A DNA stretch of 64,000 nucleotides, taken from Gibbula magus (taxonomy: Eukaryota; Mollusca; Gastropoda; Trochida; Trochidae). The notes under the pieces were generated by a model. The model was not told the DNA's origin, searched no databases, and saw only the letters and a list, made by a program, of their open reading frames with translations. A program made the position numbers and the translations under genes. The stretch spans positions 8,562,700-8,626,699 of the forward strand of contig OW388304.1 of assembly GCA_936450465.1 (NCBI GenBank), read 5' to 3'. Positions 11,736-26,812 of the stretch are shown piece after piece (the first letter of the stretch is position 1; every line of letters begins with the position of its first letter).

Positions 11736-12051
11736 ACATTCATATTTCATCTACCAAACAAACATGTATCGTATAATAGAACATATTAAGAGAGTATATG
11801 CATAACAATTTTATTGATGAATTTAAGTTATATATATCGATATATATATAGCATATGCTGCAAGCTATTTTTATTATTAGCTGCATGTAGGCTTTGTGGG
11901 TTTTGTTTTATATACATATACACGATCCATGAAATTTCATGCCACCTTACATGAAGTTCTTGCTTAAAACGCACCTTATTGGCAGCTGGGTTGCATACTC
12001 CCAGTGAGTTGAGAATGAAGGAAAAGGAACTTTATGGAGAAGAAGATTAAA

Positions 12052-12520
12052 AGAGGTTTTTCGGTAATGGCCTGTGAGGCCCTTATTTTAGGCCGCAGGG
12101 TCATCAAATCTACCATGTAGAATCCTCATTGGCTAAAGAGTCTAAACACAATATCACAGCCTTCTAGGTCTTTTCTTTCTGGAGAAAAAGATGAAAATAG
12201 TTTTTTTAGGTCATGGCCTGTGAGGTCCTTATTTGGGTCAACTTTGTCGCCAAATGTACAATTCAGAATCTCAATTGCCTAAAGAGTCTAAACACAAAAT
12301 CACAGCCTTCTAGGTCTTTTCTTTCTGGAGAAGAAGATGAAAATAGTTAGTAGGCCATGGCCTATGAGGGCCTTATTTTGGGCCACACGATCACCAAATC
12401 TACCATTTAAAATCTCCATTGGCTAAAGAGTCTGTACACACTATTACAGCCTTCGAGGTCTTTTTGTTGGAGAAGATGAAAATAGGATTTTAGGTCATGG
12501 CCTGTGAGGTATCTTTTTAG
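12052..12520 (+). repeat. Tandem 147-bp units, part of the TAGCTCATCA repeat family
   Basis: A little over three units begin near 12052, 12199, 12347 and 12487. Each contains GGAGAAGAAGATGAAAATAG, GGTCATGGCCTGTGAGG and a GGCTAAAGAGTCT segment. The same unit, reversed, builds the larger array at 28380-30080. Confidence 0.75.
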
Positions 12521-12656
12521 TAGCATAATAAAGATAAAACTAAGTAGAAAATACAGAAATTATTTTTAAAATAACAATCACGTAATTCGGCAGCGCATTC
12601 CTATTGGTATAGATGATTAGGATGAATACTTTTTCTGTAATCGGTCGGACAAAAAT

Positions 12657-12923
12657 TAGTAGCTCTGTAGCACATCAGGGTTTATATTGGTTAATGATAA
12701 AGACTGAAATAGTTTTTCCTATCTAGGTATTTTTATTGTTGCTTTGACGAAAATATGATTTAGGTCATAGAATCTCCTTTGGCCAATGAGTTTATACATA
12801 AAATTCCAGCTCCCTCTGGAGAAGAAGAAAAAACATTTTAAAGTTTACAGACGGATGGACGGACGGACGCTGGACACCATGCCATGACCTAAGCCCATCG
12901 AGTCTTTCAGGTCTGATGAGCTA
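12657..12923 (+). mobile_element. Short TAGCTCATCA-family element
   Basis: Begins with a diverged end (TAGCACATCAGGG near 12672), has a GGACGGACGGAC run near 12850-12868 and closes with TCTGATGAGCTAG at about 12912-12924. About 265 bp. Related complete or partial copies are at 21279-23233, 28256-30392 and 48121-48400. Confidence 0.6.
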
Positions 12924-13430
12924 GAAAAATACTGAAACACGTAAACAATTAAACAATTTACTAAATTGCTTTTTATTTAGCATTGCGCCTCTCCTGGTGC
13001 TATATATGATTTGTGCAAATTCGAATGAATAGTTTTTCTGTAATCCGTCGGACAAGTCAAGTCTTTGGACTTGTAGAGCTTCAAAATAAAGGGATTATGC
13101 TATGATGTATGAAATTTCGGGTATCTGTTTACAAATTATGTCCCTATAAAATCAACCATTTAAAACAACTTTCTCTGGTAGCAGTATTTCGTGTTTTACA
13201 CTTTAAAAAAAGTGATGATTTCCTTTTGCAGTTGAGTGTATATATCAACACACACAGCTTCGTTATTCCGCTATACGCCGCTGATTTTCAAACAAACTAT
13301 GTTTATCTCTAAAATACACTTGACTAATGTAATTTATATCGGTTGAGCAGAGCGAATTAGAAATAAATTAATTTCTCTCCGGGAGAGACAGATAAAAGGG
13401 AGGTAATATATGGATAGAGGGCGCATATGT
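12924..13430. other. Spacer before the lectin promoter
   Basis: No gene recognised. A segment near 13020-13060 (TTTTTCTGTAATC then GTCGGACAA) repeats one near 12620-12650, so these copies flank the short element at 12657-12923. Confidence 0.4.
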
Positions 13431-13436
13431 GGAGGG

Positions 13437-13452
13437 TATAAATGTGACGTCA
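13437..13452 (+). promoter_or_regulatory. TATA box and CRE of the presumed lectin promoter
   Basis: TATAAAT at 13437-13443 is followed at once by the perfect CRE palindrome TGACGTCA at 13445-13452. About 25-30 bases downstream is TTCATTCTC, an initiator-like start. The next ATG (13523) begins a short frame of 12 codons. CREB/ATF control is an inference from the motif. Confidence 0.5.
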
Positions 13453-13522
13453 TATGGCGCGTAGTTCATTCTCGACTGCGGCTTCAACAAGCTTACATTA
13501 GCTTTTTGTTTTAGAACGAAGC

Positions 13523-13561
13523 ATGAAAGGAATTTACGCAGTTTCAACTATTGTGATGTAA
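13523..13561 (+). other. Candidate 5' exon of the lectin gene (uncertain)
   Basis: ATG at 13523, about 80 bases below the TATA box, opens 12 codons with a hydrophobic stretch that could start a signal peptide. The candidate donor (GTAATA) would not keep the phase needed at 13909, so either another exon intervenes or the start is elsewhere. Confidence 0.3.
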
Positions 13562-13908
13562 TATAATACGGTTATTATGACCGGATGGACGTTGGCACCA
13601 TGTGCTGGAATATTTCACAGCTGCAGTGATATGCCTACCTTGTGGGCCAGAGATGTTACCTAATATCGGAAGTTTTCTGTTTTGGTGAAGGATTGGCCCA
13701 TCTTGTGGGTTTGGTAAATGCTACAGTAGCATGCGTTATTTCTTAAATGTTGGTTTACCTACGAGGACTAGCTGGATTCATATGAATCTTAAAAACTGAA
13801 AAGAAAGAAAGAATTTTCGGTGCAATAAAAGTGGAATTAAAACCTTTTATGCATTACCTGGTTGCATTTGTACTATAATTAATAATTTCTGTTCCCTTGT
13901 AACACAAG

Positions 13909-16900
13909 ATTGCAACAAAAAGTGGGAGGTGTTCAGTTCCAAGTGCTACTATATGGAGTATGAGAAGAAAACATTCGATGAAGCTCTAGTGAGTATGAAT
14001 TTGCTCATTTTTAGTTATAGGGATCATTCAAACATCTAATTCAATATATAAGACTGCATGCTTTGTTTTTGTGTCTCGGGTTCAAAATGGTGATCTCAGG
14101 ATTCATCACACCATGAACCACAGCTGAGTCTGGGTCTGCACGATATTCATCAATAAGTTGCTGACAAACTATGACATGTTTAAACCTTTGGTCCTAAGAT
14201 AACATTATGGGGACCGAACATGTCGGTACGCTATTCACATGCAAACGCTCTTGTATTATTCGTTCAAATGATGTTTTATTTATGTGCACGTGGTGAGCAG
14301 AAGCTAAGTATCTAAATGACACATGCCTGTGTTTCTTTATTGTACTAAGCACAGCGCTAATGTTTCCCTGATCAGATGGACAACCAGGCTGTGGCTCGTC
14401 TTCTGTGCTAAGTCCATCCCTAATAAATTCAGCACATCACTGTTTAACTAAGCTGTATGATAGAGCAAAGTCACCTAATGTTTGTGAACTATCCTCATGA
14501 ATTCACTTTAGGCTGTATTTTTGTAAACGCAGATACTTGATCACATCTCCACAGTCACTTCTGAACAGTTTGGTAGCCTACTATAGGCAACTGAAATTGA
14601 TGCATCTTGTGATTTTTGTGTCATTAATACTCTATTATAATGTTCCTCATGCACAATATTGTTTCATTTTGAACATTTGTTAATATAAATGCCAGAAATG
14701 TATGCTCATGAAAGTGGTTGACTATGAACATCTTTGTGAATGATGTGCAATAGACATGAAATCCTGTAATCAATATCTGCATTCCAGTCTAGTGAGTATT
14801 AACATCCCGGTGATCAATAACAATAATGCTAAACCTGCAGCATACAATAAGACTTTGTCCCAAGTCCTTGAAGTATCATATCATGGCAGTTCCGAAAGAA
14901 TTGCATCGGTTGTCCATTGGAAACCTGACCAGTTTCGAGCTGCTTGTGTTGACGAACATTTTAATTAATGTAAAGTAATTACTCGCCTCCCTTAAATCTC
15001 CGTTTTGCCCAGAAAGACCTCTCGTAGTTCCAACAAATCCAATGAGTTTGGATAACAAGCTTTCTCAGTAGTAGTTCCCGCTCTGTGGAACGCTGTTTCA
15101 GTCAACATCAGAAACATTGAATCTCTCCCAACATTTAAAAGAAAGCCCAAAGCAACGTATTTTCTTCTTCTTGATAATCCACTCTCTTTGACTATGATGG
15201 ATGCAAGCCCAAAGCTGGAACTAGTGAATCATGGGTGGTACCTAACTGAAATTCAGTGCAGCATTGCACCATAAACTAACTGCATGTAGAACAATTTTCA
15301 ACAACAGACAAAGTTGCCGAGCCCCTTGATGGATTCGTATCCTGGACCTCTTGATCCTACCCGCTAACCAATCGTTACGTGCACTGTACTAGTTCCTGGC
15401 AGAGTGCCGTTTCTAGAGGTTTAAAGGACTGGGCATGACATTGAATAATGGACGAAATAAGAGAATCATGATCATTTCAGGCCGTTCCAACACAAACAAA
15501 TACTCAGATTTTGTATGCCTCTTTAATCGAAGTTTTGTTGTTTTCAACCCTCAACCATGCATAACTTTTTAATTCATCAGTAAAGTGCCTTTGTTTTCTT
15601 TATGACATATTCCTCGTGCCAAGAGCTTTCGGATGGTGTAAACATGTTCTTACATGGTGCTGGTTATATTTGATGTAGTAAAAGAAAATCTATTTTATCT
15701 TGGTAATACATTTTAATCGAACAGTGATGTGCCTAAACTAAACTGAACGCCAAAAGAAATGTTACACCTCTTTGAATTTGAATATCATAAAAGGTTACGT
15801 GTTAAGAGGAATTTGCTTTATTGTGTTGTTACACTCCATCAGTTTAGTGTTTTATGCTAAAATAGAAAACCTGTAACTTTCATGAAAAATAAGTTATGGC
15901 CAGTTCTTCATGGGTGGGGTCAATTTCCTATTTCCGATCATGCACAAAAACAACATAGAATAATCATTAGTTTAATGACAAATTGTATGTGATCAGTATC
16001 TGGTATGTCCGCCGTTGGCATTCAAACATGCCTGACCTCTTCGTCTCACAGAAAACGTCCTCGTCTGATGAAAGCAGGTGGTATCTGCCTCCATTCGGCC
16101 ATCAATGCAGCAATAAGTTGTTGACGTGTGTGTGGTTGGTGTTGATGTTCACGGATCCTTCGATCAATGTAATCCCAGAGGTGGTCGATTGGATTCATAT
16201 AGGGCGATCTGGCAGGCGAAGGCAAAACTTAAATGTTGTTGAGGTTGAGGTACTGTAATGTCACTCTTGCTACATGAGGAAGAGCATTGTCCTGTTGAAA
16301 AAGGGTGTTTGAATGGTGTTGTCAGAATGGAATGACCTCTGGCTGTAGGACCCTGTCAATGTACCTTTGCGCCGTCAGATTGCCGTCAATGACAATGAGG
16401 TCAGTGGTTGCGTTGCCGCGTATCCCACCCCAGACCATGACGCTGCCTCCGCCGAAAGGGATAACTTCCTGTACGCAGCAGCGTGCCTCCCTCTCACCCC
16501 GGCGAAGGTAGACCCTCCTTCTCCTGTCTACTACGTGCATCTGGAACCCACTGTCATTTGAAAATAACACACAGTTTTGCTTCTGCCAATGTTGAACATT
16601 TCTGGTCCAAGCAACCCTGTTTTGTCGATGTCGGTGCGTCAACAGCATTGCTTGCATCCGCCGGTATGACCTCAGTCTATGTTGTTAGAGTCTTCTTCTC
16701 ACCGTCTGGGGACTGATGCGGTGTCCAAGTGCAGTAGAAGCTGTCGTTGTGGCGGCTTGAAAGCGGTTCCTGAGATGCAGTTGAAGCAGGTACCAGTCTT
16801 TATTTGGGGTTGTCATTGGCGGCCGCTACTAGCTCGGTCTCGAGTCGATCCAGGCTGTTGTAGACGTCCACGCAGCCTAAGAATGATGATACGATAACAT

Positions 16901-19174
16901 CCGAATGTGGCAGCGACTTTTCCATCAGTGGAGCAAGTCTGCAGCCTTCCAATCGCTCTTTCCCACTCTTCAGTTGTTAATCTCGGCATTAAAATCGAAT
17001 TATGGTTTGAAATAATGAATACAGGGGCCTTTTTATACCCGTTACCTACTGATTTCACTTGCATTTCATGCGTGGTAAACCAAAATGTTTAAGAAGTTCA
17101 CTATTTAGAAAGATTTAGACACAAAACTAGTCCATAAATATGTGCCAAAGTGTCGAAGCACATTTTTAACAAAAACGTTTTCTTAGAATCTTATAGTTGT
17201 ATTTAGAATAGAAAAATAGCAAATCTCAGTATTTCGTCCTTTTCAGACAATAAAACGAATAATTATCCAAAAACATAATTAAAAGTTTCAGGTCTGCTAT
17301 TTTAGCACAAAACACTTAACTGATGGAGGGTTACAATACAACAAAGCAGATTACCCTGAACACGCAACGTTTTATGATATTCAAATTCAAAGAGGTGTAA
17401 CATTTCTTTTGGCTTTCAGTTTATATGGTAAATGTGGGGGACAGCGGACAGCCGGATGGTTCGGACAACCCTGCTAACTCCCAAACCGAAAATTTAACAG
17501 ATGCTTTAATTAGTTAAGGAAACTCGTGCCACGTCAACAACCATGCCATATTTGCGAAAAGTTGGGAAAGCGGGAAGTTTGATCAGCCAAGTCAATTTTC
17601 GTTTTTTACCAAATCCCAAATCCCATGCCATAAAAGGCATAGTTTTTTTAGGAATAGAATTTTGCCTTGCAGTGATAAGCACAACTCATGAGTGGACAGT
17701 TTCATTCACATATAATCTCTCTTGTCTGGTTGTCAATTTATATTAATCTGAAAAAAGTTACAGTGGGGTAGCTTCGGACAATGTGGACATCTTTCAAAAA
17801 CTGATACACTTATTTTGAGGTAGCACTCTCAATCAAGGTATATACATTTATAAGATATTAATCTTTATTGAGGAGTGTATCATGGCTTTCATACTAATGT
17901 ATTTAATAGTCCAGAAAGGTGTGTCTGAAAATCGTCCGAACCATCCCCGCTCTCTCCCCTATTCCTCGTTACAAGAAATCATATATTATGCTTACTAATG
18001 AGTGTATACGCATTTCCCGTACTTTAAGGCTGATCATAACTTCATCAAGATTTCATACCATTTTAAAGGTTGTTACTTTGCCCTTTAAACCTTATCCATG
18101 GAGTTCGAAAAGTGACCACATGCCTCATATAATAACTTTGAAATCATAAATCAAAACTATATCCGAATGCCTTATGTGTTTTACAAACATATATTGTTTT
18201 ATGCTATCAACTATCATACTTTGTCTTCAAGACAAACTGCTTAGAGAAGGGAGGTTACCTGGCGAAAACTGACTCTGATGCTGAAGATTCCTTCTTCAGA
18301 TCTTTGAGCAAACGTGAGTATTTACTGTTTTACTTTCTGTATTACTCTAAAGACTTGCATTATCATCGCTTTATTGGATATAGGGTACTCTTACTGAAAA
18401 AAGTACAAACACATAAATAAGTGTTACCAATGGCTAAATAATACTCCTAAATCAATAAAAAAGAGTTTTAAAACGAATATACATGGTTCGATTAAGCCAT
18501 GTGTGTCCATTTCCAGTAGAGCGACCATTTTAATGTGTTCACACTAAAATGGCCGCTCGAACGTAGTTCAAGTGTTCTGACTGATGTAGCTATACCTCAG
18601 CACTGAGAGTAGAGTTTTAAATATGGGACAATGATGGAATGGTCAACCATCTTGCTGTCTGAACCTTTAAATTCTCATGAGACCTACAAATCTACCTTTC
18701 AGTCGCTTTATACGTCGCATTAACTTCTTCGAATACGGATAGCCGTTTTCTATGGATATGTCTTATCGGGTCGTGTAATGAGCTTTTTTTACCCATTAAC
18801 GTAGCAATGTGATGTAATAAATGGCAAATTTTAGTGAACATAATATGCTAACGCGCCTTTAAAACTGCGAGGTGCTTTTTAAGTCACTAGTACATGTATA
18901 AATACAACTCTACTGTCTCAATGTAAAAAATAAACTGAAATTTTAATGATGGCGAAATAAAATCGTGATACTCACAGGTAACTCGTTCTGGATCGGAGGG
19001 GAAAAAGGGGAAGATGGCACCTGGGCCTGGCAAGATGGCACTCCAGTGTCCCCCTTTCACTGGGCAAAAGGTCAACCAGATCAATCCGGGGCTTGTATCC
19101 AGCAATGGTCCAGAGGAAATGGTTACGATGACGATGTTTGCAGTAGTTATGAATTTTCACTTTGTGAAAAATGA
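13909..19174 (+). CDS. C-type lectin domain protein, three exons recognised (5' exon uncertain)
   Basis: Exons 13909-13988, 18232-18313 and 18978-19174, each with AG acceptor and GT donor (the last ends in TGA at 19172-19174), join in phase to about 119 residues of a typical C-type lectin domain. Exon 1 reads DCNKKWEVFSSKCYYM; exon 2 gives NCLEKGGYLAKTDSDAEDSF; exon 3 gives SFWIGG, the QPD triplet, then DDDVCSSYEFSLCEK. QPD is the galactose-type signature, while EPN marks mannose binders. The usual WND calcium site is replaced by YDDD, so calcium binding is uncertain. Likely secreted or surface carbohydrate recognition, often immune in invertebrates. The signal-peptide exon is not settled: the ATG at 13523 has no clean in-phase donor. 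Intron 1 is 4.2 kb and full of transposon debris. Confidence 0.8.
13989..14984. other. First part of lectin intron 1
   Basis: AT-rich intronic DNA starting with GTGAGT. No coding or repeat signal recognised before the LINE remnant near 14985. Confidence 0.4.
14985..15170 (+). pseudogene. LINE reverse transcriptase C-terminal remnant
   Basis: Around 15060-15170 the plus strand encodes VVVPALWNAV and a following FKRK..ATYF-like stretch. This resembles the conserved tail of CR1/L2-type LINE proteins (AFSVAAPRLWNSLP ... FKxxLKTxLF). Frames are broken just upstream. Confidence 0.5.
15195..15392 (-). mobile_element. tRNA-derived SINE fragment
   Basis: Read on the minus strand, the right end has a tRNA-like head: an A-box-like ACGATTGGTTAGC and a B-box-like GGATACGAATCC, then a body shared with the better copy at 57001-57297. 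Confidence 0.55.
15741..17422 (-). mobile_element. Tc1/mariner-like transposon with 52-bp inverted repeats
   Basis: The two ends carry inverted repeats of about 52 bp beginning AACTGAA and differing at one position in that length. The element (1682 bp) is bounded by TA on both sides (15739-15740 and 17423-17424), the standard Tc1/mariner target duplication. It sits in intron 1 of the lectin gene and carries a minus-strand transposase. Confidence 0.9.
16047..16989 (-). pseudogene. Tc1-like transposase, inactivated
   Basis: N-terminal helix-turn-helix starts MPRLTTEEWERAIGRL at 16989 and includes the SSGRQ linker; the central part has RVYLRRGER, FGGGSVMVWGG and NLTAQRYID; the C-terminal part has LFQQDNALPH and NPIDHLWDYI. 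This is the DDE order of Tc1 transposases, about 314 residues against a usual 340. Damage is clear: a frame change after the HTH region, a stop just before QHHS, and another before VLPS. Two of three catalytic Asp positions also appear substituted (N in VLFSND and Y in SPYMNP). The element can move only if supplied with transposase in trans. Confidence 0.85.
17425..18231. other. Remainder of lectin intron 1
   Basis: AT-rich intron up to the pyrimidine-poor acceptor TTGTCTTCAAG at 18221-18231. Nothing recognised. Confidence 0.4.
18400..18840 (+). repeat. Dispersed repeat (shared with 46.9, 48.4 and 56.4 kb)
   Basis: Begins near AAGTGTTACCAATGGCTAA and ends near a TAATAAATGGCAAATTT segment, with an internal ATGGAATGGTCAA..CATCTTGCTGTCTGAA. 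The same order of segments appears at 56405-56760; parts occur at 46910-47010 and 48410-48480. It lies in lectin intron 2. Type unknown. Confidence 0.6.
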
Positions 19175-19255
19175 TCAATTTGTATAGAATGCTCAATGGT
19201 TGTGCAATTTCTTGAGAGAGAAGAGAGAGGAGAGAGAGGAGAGATGAGAGATTGC

Positions 19256-19261
19256 AATAAA
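19256..19261 (+). promoter_or_regulatory. Poly(A) signal of the lectin gene
   Basis: AATAAA 82 bases after the stop codon, following a purine-rich GAGAGA tract (about 19214-19250). Confidence 0.55.
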
Positions 19262-21278
19262 TGCAATTACATTAATGATAAGAAAACAAAAGTCGGGGCT
19301 TACGAAATGGGGCGTTTTAATGCAATGGGTATTTTTGAATTGAAGGAAGGAAAAACATAAAATGGAATAACGCTTATTGCTAAATATGTTTTATCTTTTA
19401 TGAATCAAGGGCTTAGATGAACTAATCGATGCAAAAATAATCAAAACATAAATTGGCGACTTTTTGTACCCATTTTGCACGATCATTTACATACAATCCC
19501 GATCTCATTAGTGTAATAACAGCGTGTTGAAAGCGAATAAAGATTATAATATCAACATCTGATGAAATGGTGATGATTATGTTTGAGAATCCTTTGGATA
19601 GTATATTTATCGAGATGAAGAGGCGTTCACCTTCACAGCGATCCCTCTTAAGATAATAAATGTATGTCATTTATAAAGAGAGATTATAAACCTTGAGTGT
19701 TTCCGTATAATAAAAATCTCATATTTGGAATATAAATTGTTTTATGCGAGTCGTTGGCGAGCATAATATATTTATATGATATCTAACGAGCTTCCCCTTT
19801 CATATCAAGTTCATTTCCCGAGTGATAAGCCTTGGCGAGAGACAAACAAAAATTATTTCACAATGGAAACTTGATATGAAAGGGGAACGAGTTATGTATC
19901 CTATTTCATAGCATTTAAAGTGTTTCAAAATATAGTTTTGTTTTCCCTATAAAGGAACTCAACAACGGAGTGATATAAAGTTAAATATTCACACTTTTAA
20001 AATCAAACCATTCTATAATTCTCGATGTTCGGTATGGCGTAATCAGTTGGACTTGTCATTCTGAATGAAGCGGACGTAAAATAAAGTCTCCCTGCTCGAG
20101 GACATGAGATGAGAGTATCCGTCCCCTTGAATAATGTCATGCCATGGCGGCCGCCATTCGCATGTTTCTTGTCGTCGAAATGTGTAAACAAGTTAAATCC
20201 TGATTAAATGTAAGTTTGAGGTGAACATCACCGTTGGAACGCCTTTCCTTTAGGTACGTTTGTCTTGAGAGTATTAAGTCACGGTGTACCCTTACGGACA
20301 CCCAACTTTCATCGGGAGACTGCAATTGCCAACGGTAAAAGTGAGAGGAAAAACTCTTGCTGCATTCGAAACTTTGCTCTTATATGCTCTGCTCTAGTCA
20401 CGATATTTTTGTGAATATTCATTTACCTCAATAAGTGTGGTGAGTACGATTCATGAATTAACTGAGGAATAAGATAACTATTAAGCGTAAGTCTTGTCAT
20501 AATTACTCTAAAATTTCATCAATGAACTCACGTTCGTTTTATCAATGAATAAAATAGTCCAGGCAGTGTCAAAGTTCAGCGTCAGCCAATCAAAAAACTT
20601 GAAGGTGTCATAACAGATTGTTATGAAACCCCTTTACGAACAACCACGTGGGTAATAATATCTTTTATAAAAAAATATATATGATTTTAATGACACGGGA
20701 ATGCACGAAGTTAATAATATCTTTCTCACATAATGTCATTTTTAAAATTAGGACTTACGACGTCAATTTGACAAGAGATCTCTGATATCCTTTCATGAGG
20801 AAATTGTTAATCAGTTCATAACTGTCTTATGATAAAAATAAAAAATCAGAATTGACATTCATCTCTTTGAAAATCATTTAAATGCAATTATAACTCAAAA
20901 TTCAAGTTATTACTAAATGTGGATACTTGGTTCTGAAATTCCATTATATTATAAAAGATTTAGATGTCACAAATATAAAGTAACCAACAACTAGTAACCG
21001 GTCGCCAGTCCAAATCCAAGCGGAAAGAAAGACTCTGTCATTTTGTTTCCTAAAAAAATAACTCTAATACTGAAGATGACTACAATGTTGTGATGTAAAA
21101 AAATGTAAAATGTAAAAAAAATACAATCAAAATCGATAACATAATTGTTCATATAATTATGTATGTAAACATTATTAGCATGCAATAGTCTAATTGTTTA
21201 AATGTATGTTGTATGGGCCGGTGGCCTTGAAAACTGAATAAAAGCTGTCTATCGGACTACGTCTATAATTAAAAAAAT
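19262..21278. other. Intergenic, no gene seen
   Basis: AT-rich DNA. Apart from the inverted repeat at 19785-19893 no structure is recognised; the small reading frames show no domain. Confidence 0.4.
19785..19893. repeat. Small MITE-like inverted repeat
   Basis: Arms of about 30 bp (TTCCCCTTTCATATCAAGTT at the left, its complement at 19862-19893) enclose about 46 bp, so the piece can fold on itself. No internal coding sequence. Superfamily not assignable. Confidence 0.65.
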
Positions 21279-21834
21279 AGAGCCATTGGCTCTGTAGCTC
21301 ATCAATAATCTATATACATGTAAGTACCAAAGTGTAACTTTTCCAGAAGTATTTATCAGAGGAATAACAAACTTCACAAGTATTATACGTAACGGATGAG
21401 AAGAACATAGGTCCTTAGTTCGTGACCGATGTGAACAATGTGTGGAGTCACAGGGTAATCAAATCTACAATTCAGAATCCCCAATGCACCCCTACTACAC
21501 TGAGTAGGGTAACTGCAGTGTAGCGAGAAGGATAACTGGAGAAATAGTTTCTGATGTGAGAAGGGTAACTCATATATGAGAGAAGGGTAACTGAGACGAC
21601 TTGGGGATGGTTCCGTGATCCAAATGTATGATGTGCGTCTTGCAGTACCTTCTGTTTACAGTATCTTCTGTGTTTACAGTATCTTCTGCATTTAGCAGTG
21701 ACGCAACCAATATGAAAAGTAAGGCAGTAACTGTTTTATCAAACACATCACTGGTTAAGGCTTATAAACATGTTCCATAGCTATGATTACAAAACTTCGA
21801 TTTTCATATAAAGAGGATGAGTGTCTACTTCATG

Positions 21835-21926
21835 CTATGTTTACGACACGGGTACCTAAATATTAGTGTATCCCGAGTGAGAGCAAACGATATACCGATA
21901 TTCTGGCACTCGTGTCGTAAACATAG
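21835..21926. repeat. Inverted repeat with CTATGTTTACGACACG arms
   Basis: Arms of about 22 bp at 21835-21856 and 21905-21926 face each other across a 48-bp centre. The left half and its upstream flank recur at about 23629-23720 without the right arm. Confidence 0.7.
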
Positions 21927-21927
21927 T

Positions 21928-22230
21928 GTGACAGAGACACGAATAGAATGTTCTATTTATTACTGAAATCATGAAAGTGAGGAAAATACGCTAAAATCTT
22001 CCTTCAAGCATAAGCTGCTGCTCGACGTCGTAACGTAAAGAACGCGATGTCAAAACAGAATGTATGACATTAGTCATATAGTATGACAAAGGCACGAATA
22101 TGATATTCTGTTTATTACCGAAGTCATGGAATTAATGATAATACGCTAAAATCCACTTTCAACCATAGGCTGGCGGCCCGCAGTCGACGCATTTAGAATG
22201 CAACGTCATAGACGAAGCGTAATTTCAAAG
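21928..22230 (+). repeat. Tandem duplication of about 150 bp
   Basis: Two diverged copies (about 21928-22080 and 22081-22230) share GACA.AGGCACGAATA, TTTATTAC and AATACGCTAAAATC segments in the same order. Confidence 0.6.
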
Positions 22231-22684
22231 CCATATGGCATCTTATGAAAAGAATGAAATCCGATATGATTGCCCTCGTAGGTTATAAAAAGAATTATTT
22301 TCTTATTGAAGAAATACAGCAAAGTGTGTCTTCATAAAACAATATGTATTGTAACTTACTCGATTTCAGCATCAAAGTCACTTAATGTTTTAATATCTAT
22401 TACACATTTTCCAAACACAGGACGAGACTATTTTATAATGAAGAGTTTCTCTTGTGTTATGTAATTTTCATACTCATAAATGTGTTTCCCTACTCAGTGT
22501 GCTGGGGTGCAATGGCCACAGGAGTCAAATGGACATACAATTAAGAATCCCAATTGACCAAGGAGTCTGTACACACTTAAGCCTTCTACACCTATTGTCT
22601 GAACATTTTATCCCACCGGAATACAGTCGTCGCCCTACCCGTCTGTCCGCCCGTCTGTCCGTCTGTCATTAATCATTTCGTTTC

Positions 22685-23060
22685 CAGAGTAGAACTCGAA
22701 AACCGGTCATGATATCTTTCTGAAGTGGTGCCTTTTGATATTTGCAGATTTAGGATTTTGTTTTCGTTTCCATAGAACCGTGATGAATTTGGACTTTGTT
22801 CAGGGACAGGTTCGTTTCCGGAGCAAAGCTCCAAAACTCTTCATCATATCTAGTTGAAACTTTGCATGTGTAATACCCACTAACTGAAATGGTGCGTTTG
22901 ATATTTTCAGATTTCTGAAATGTTTTTTAAGTTTCCTTAGAAACGTGTTGGATTGAACTTTGTTCAGAGATAGGTCTGCTTCCGGACCAGAACCCCAACA
23001 CCTTTCTTCATACATGAAAGGCAGCATGTGTATTACCCACTAACTGAAGTAGTAGATATA
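22685..23060 (+). repeat. Tandem repeat of about 170 bp
   Basis: Two full and one partial copy share TTTGATATTT.CAGATTT, AACTTTGTTCAG and TTACCCACTAACTGAA segments. Confidence 0.55.
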
Positions 23061-23233
23061 GACTTATTTGTCAAAGATCTGTTAACATACTATGTGGGAC
23101 CGATGGGATATGTCATCTTCTGTTGACTCTTGTTTTTAGGAAAGTCGAAAAAGAAAAAAAGTTCACGGACGGACGGATGGACGAACGCCAGGCAATGACG
23201 TAAGCCCATTGGGCATTTAGGCGTGATGAGCTA

Positions 23234-26188
<2,955 letters not shown>

Positions 26189-26282
26189 AGATAATATGTA
26201 CATACTGTGTGTGGTATAACATTTACAAAATGAGGTACTTGCAAAACTCATGTGAATTCACGCTGAAGGGCAAATATACATG

Positions 26283-26812
26283 GTAGCGTCCCATACTGCC
26301 TACAGTCCCAATCTGCCTACAGCTTATAACAACATGTTAGGGTCCAGTGATCAGGAAGTCAGGGTAATATGCTGACCTGTTCTACCTCTAAAAAATGAAC
26401 TCAACCAAATTATCGGTTCCAGATATCTTTATTTCGTTTGCACTAGCTCAGGGGGTAACAATAACAAAGATACAAAACTGTGCTTTCATGTGGAGACATA
26501 CACAGTAAATGTTTATGCTTGCAATATCATACATGTTATCCAGTCATTTACTTTGCAAATTTGAGCAAATGTCCGACGGCATCGAGGAATTCCAGTGGTG
26601 TTTTCCTGCCACTTTGAAGGTGTTCCTTCAACCTGTCAAGTCTGGCATCTAGTTCTCGGTAGACACGCTTACGTGTCTTTGGCTTGGCACCACAATCCAT
26701 CTGAGAACGTTTTTCTTTGTTTACTGCTTCAATGTTCTTGATGCATGTCACAAAGAGAAAGATATTTGGATGGGCTTTGGCTATCACATTCTTCACCTTA
26801 TTATGCCAGTGT
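26283..26812 (-). mobile_element. Insertion carrying a MULE-like transposase 3' end
   Basis: This block interrupts the decayed finger array. On the minus strand it ends in a 3' untranslated region with AATAAA (near 26430) after the coding remnant at 26548-26817, so it looks like the 3' part of a transposase gene or transcript. Confidence 0.5.

Larger units (their letters stand above)
21279..23233 (+). mobile_element. TAGCTCATCA-family element, about 1.95 kb
   Basis: Opens with the hairpin AGAGCCATTGGCTCT and the end TAGCTCATCA (21295) and closes with GATGAGCTA at 23225-23233, after a GGACGGACGG run near 23168. Inside are one unit related to the 145-bp satellite (near 22540), an inverted repeat (21835-21926) and two tandem duplications. 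No protein is encoded. The ends are shared with 12657-12923, 28256-30392 and 48121-48400. Confidence 0.55.

Noticed and set aside
19814..19862. Centre of the 19.8 kb inverted repeat as a small RNA precursor
   Set aside because: Arms look like MITE ends and the loop is long; no support for a microRNA-type hairpin.
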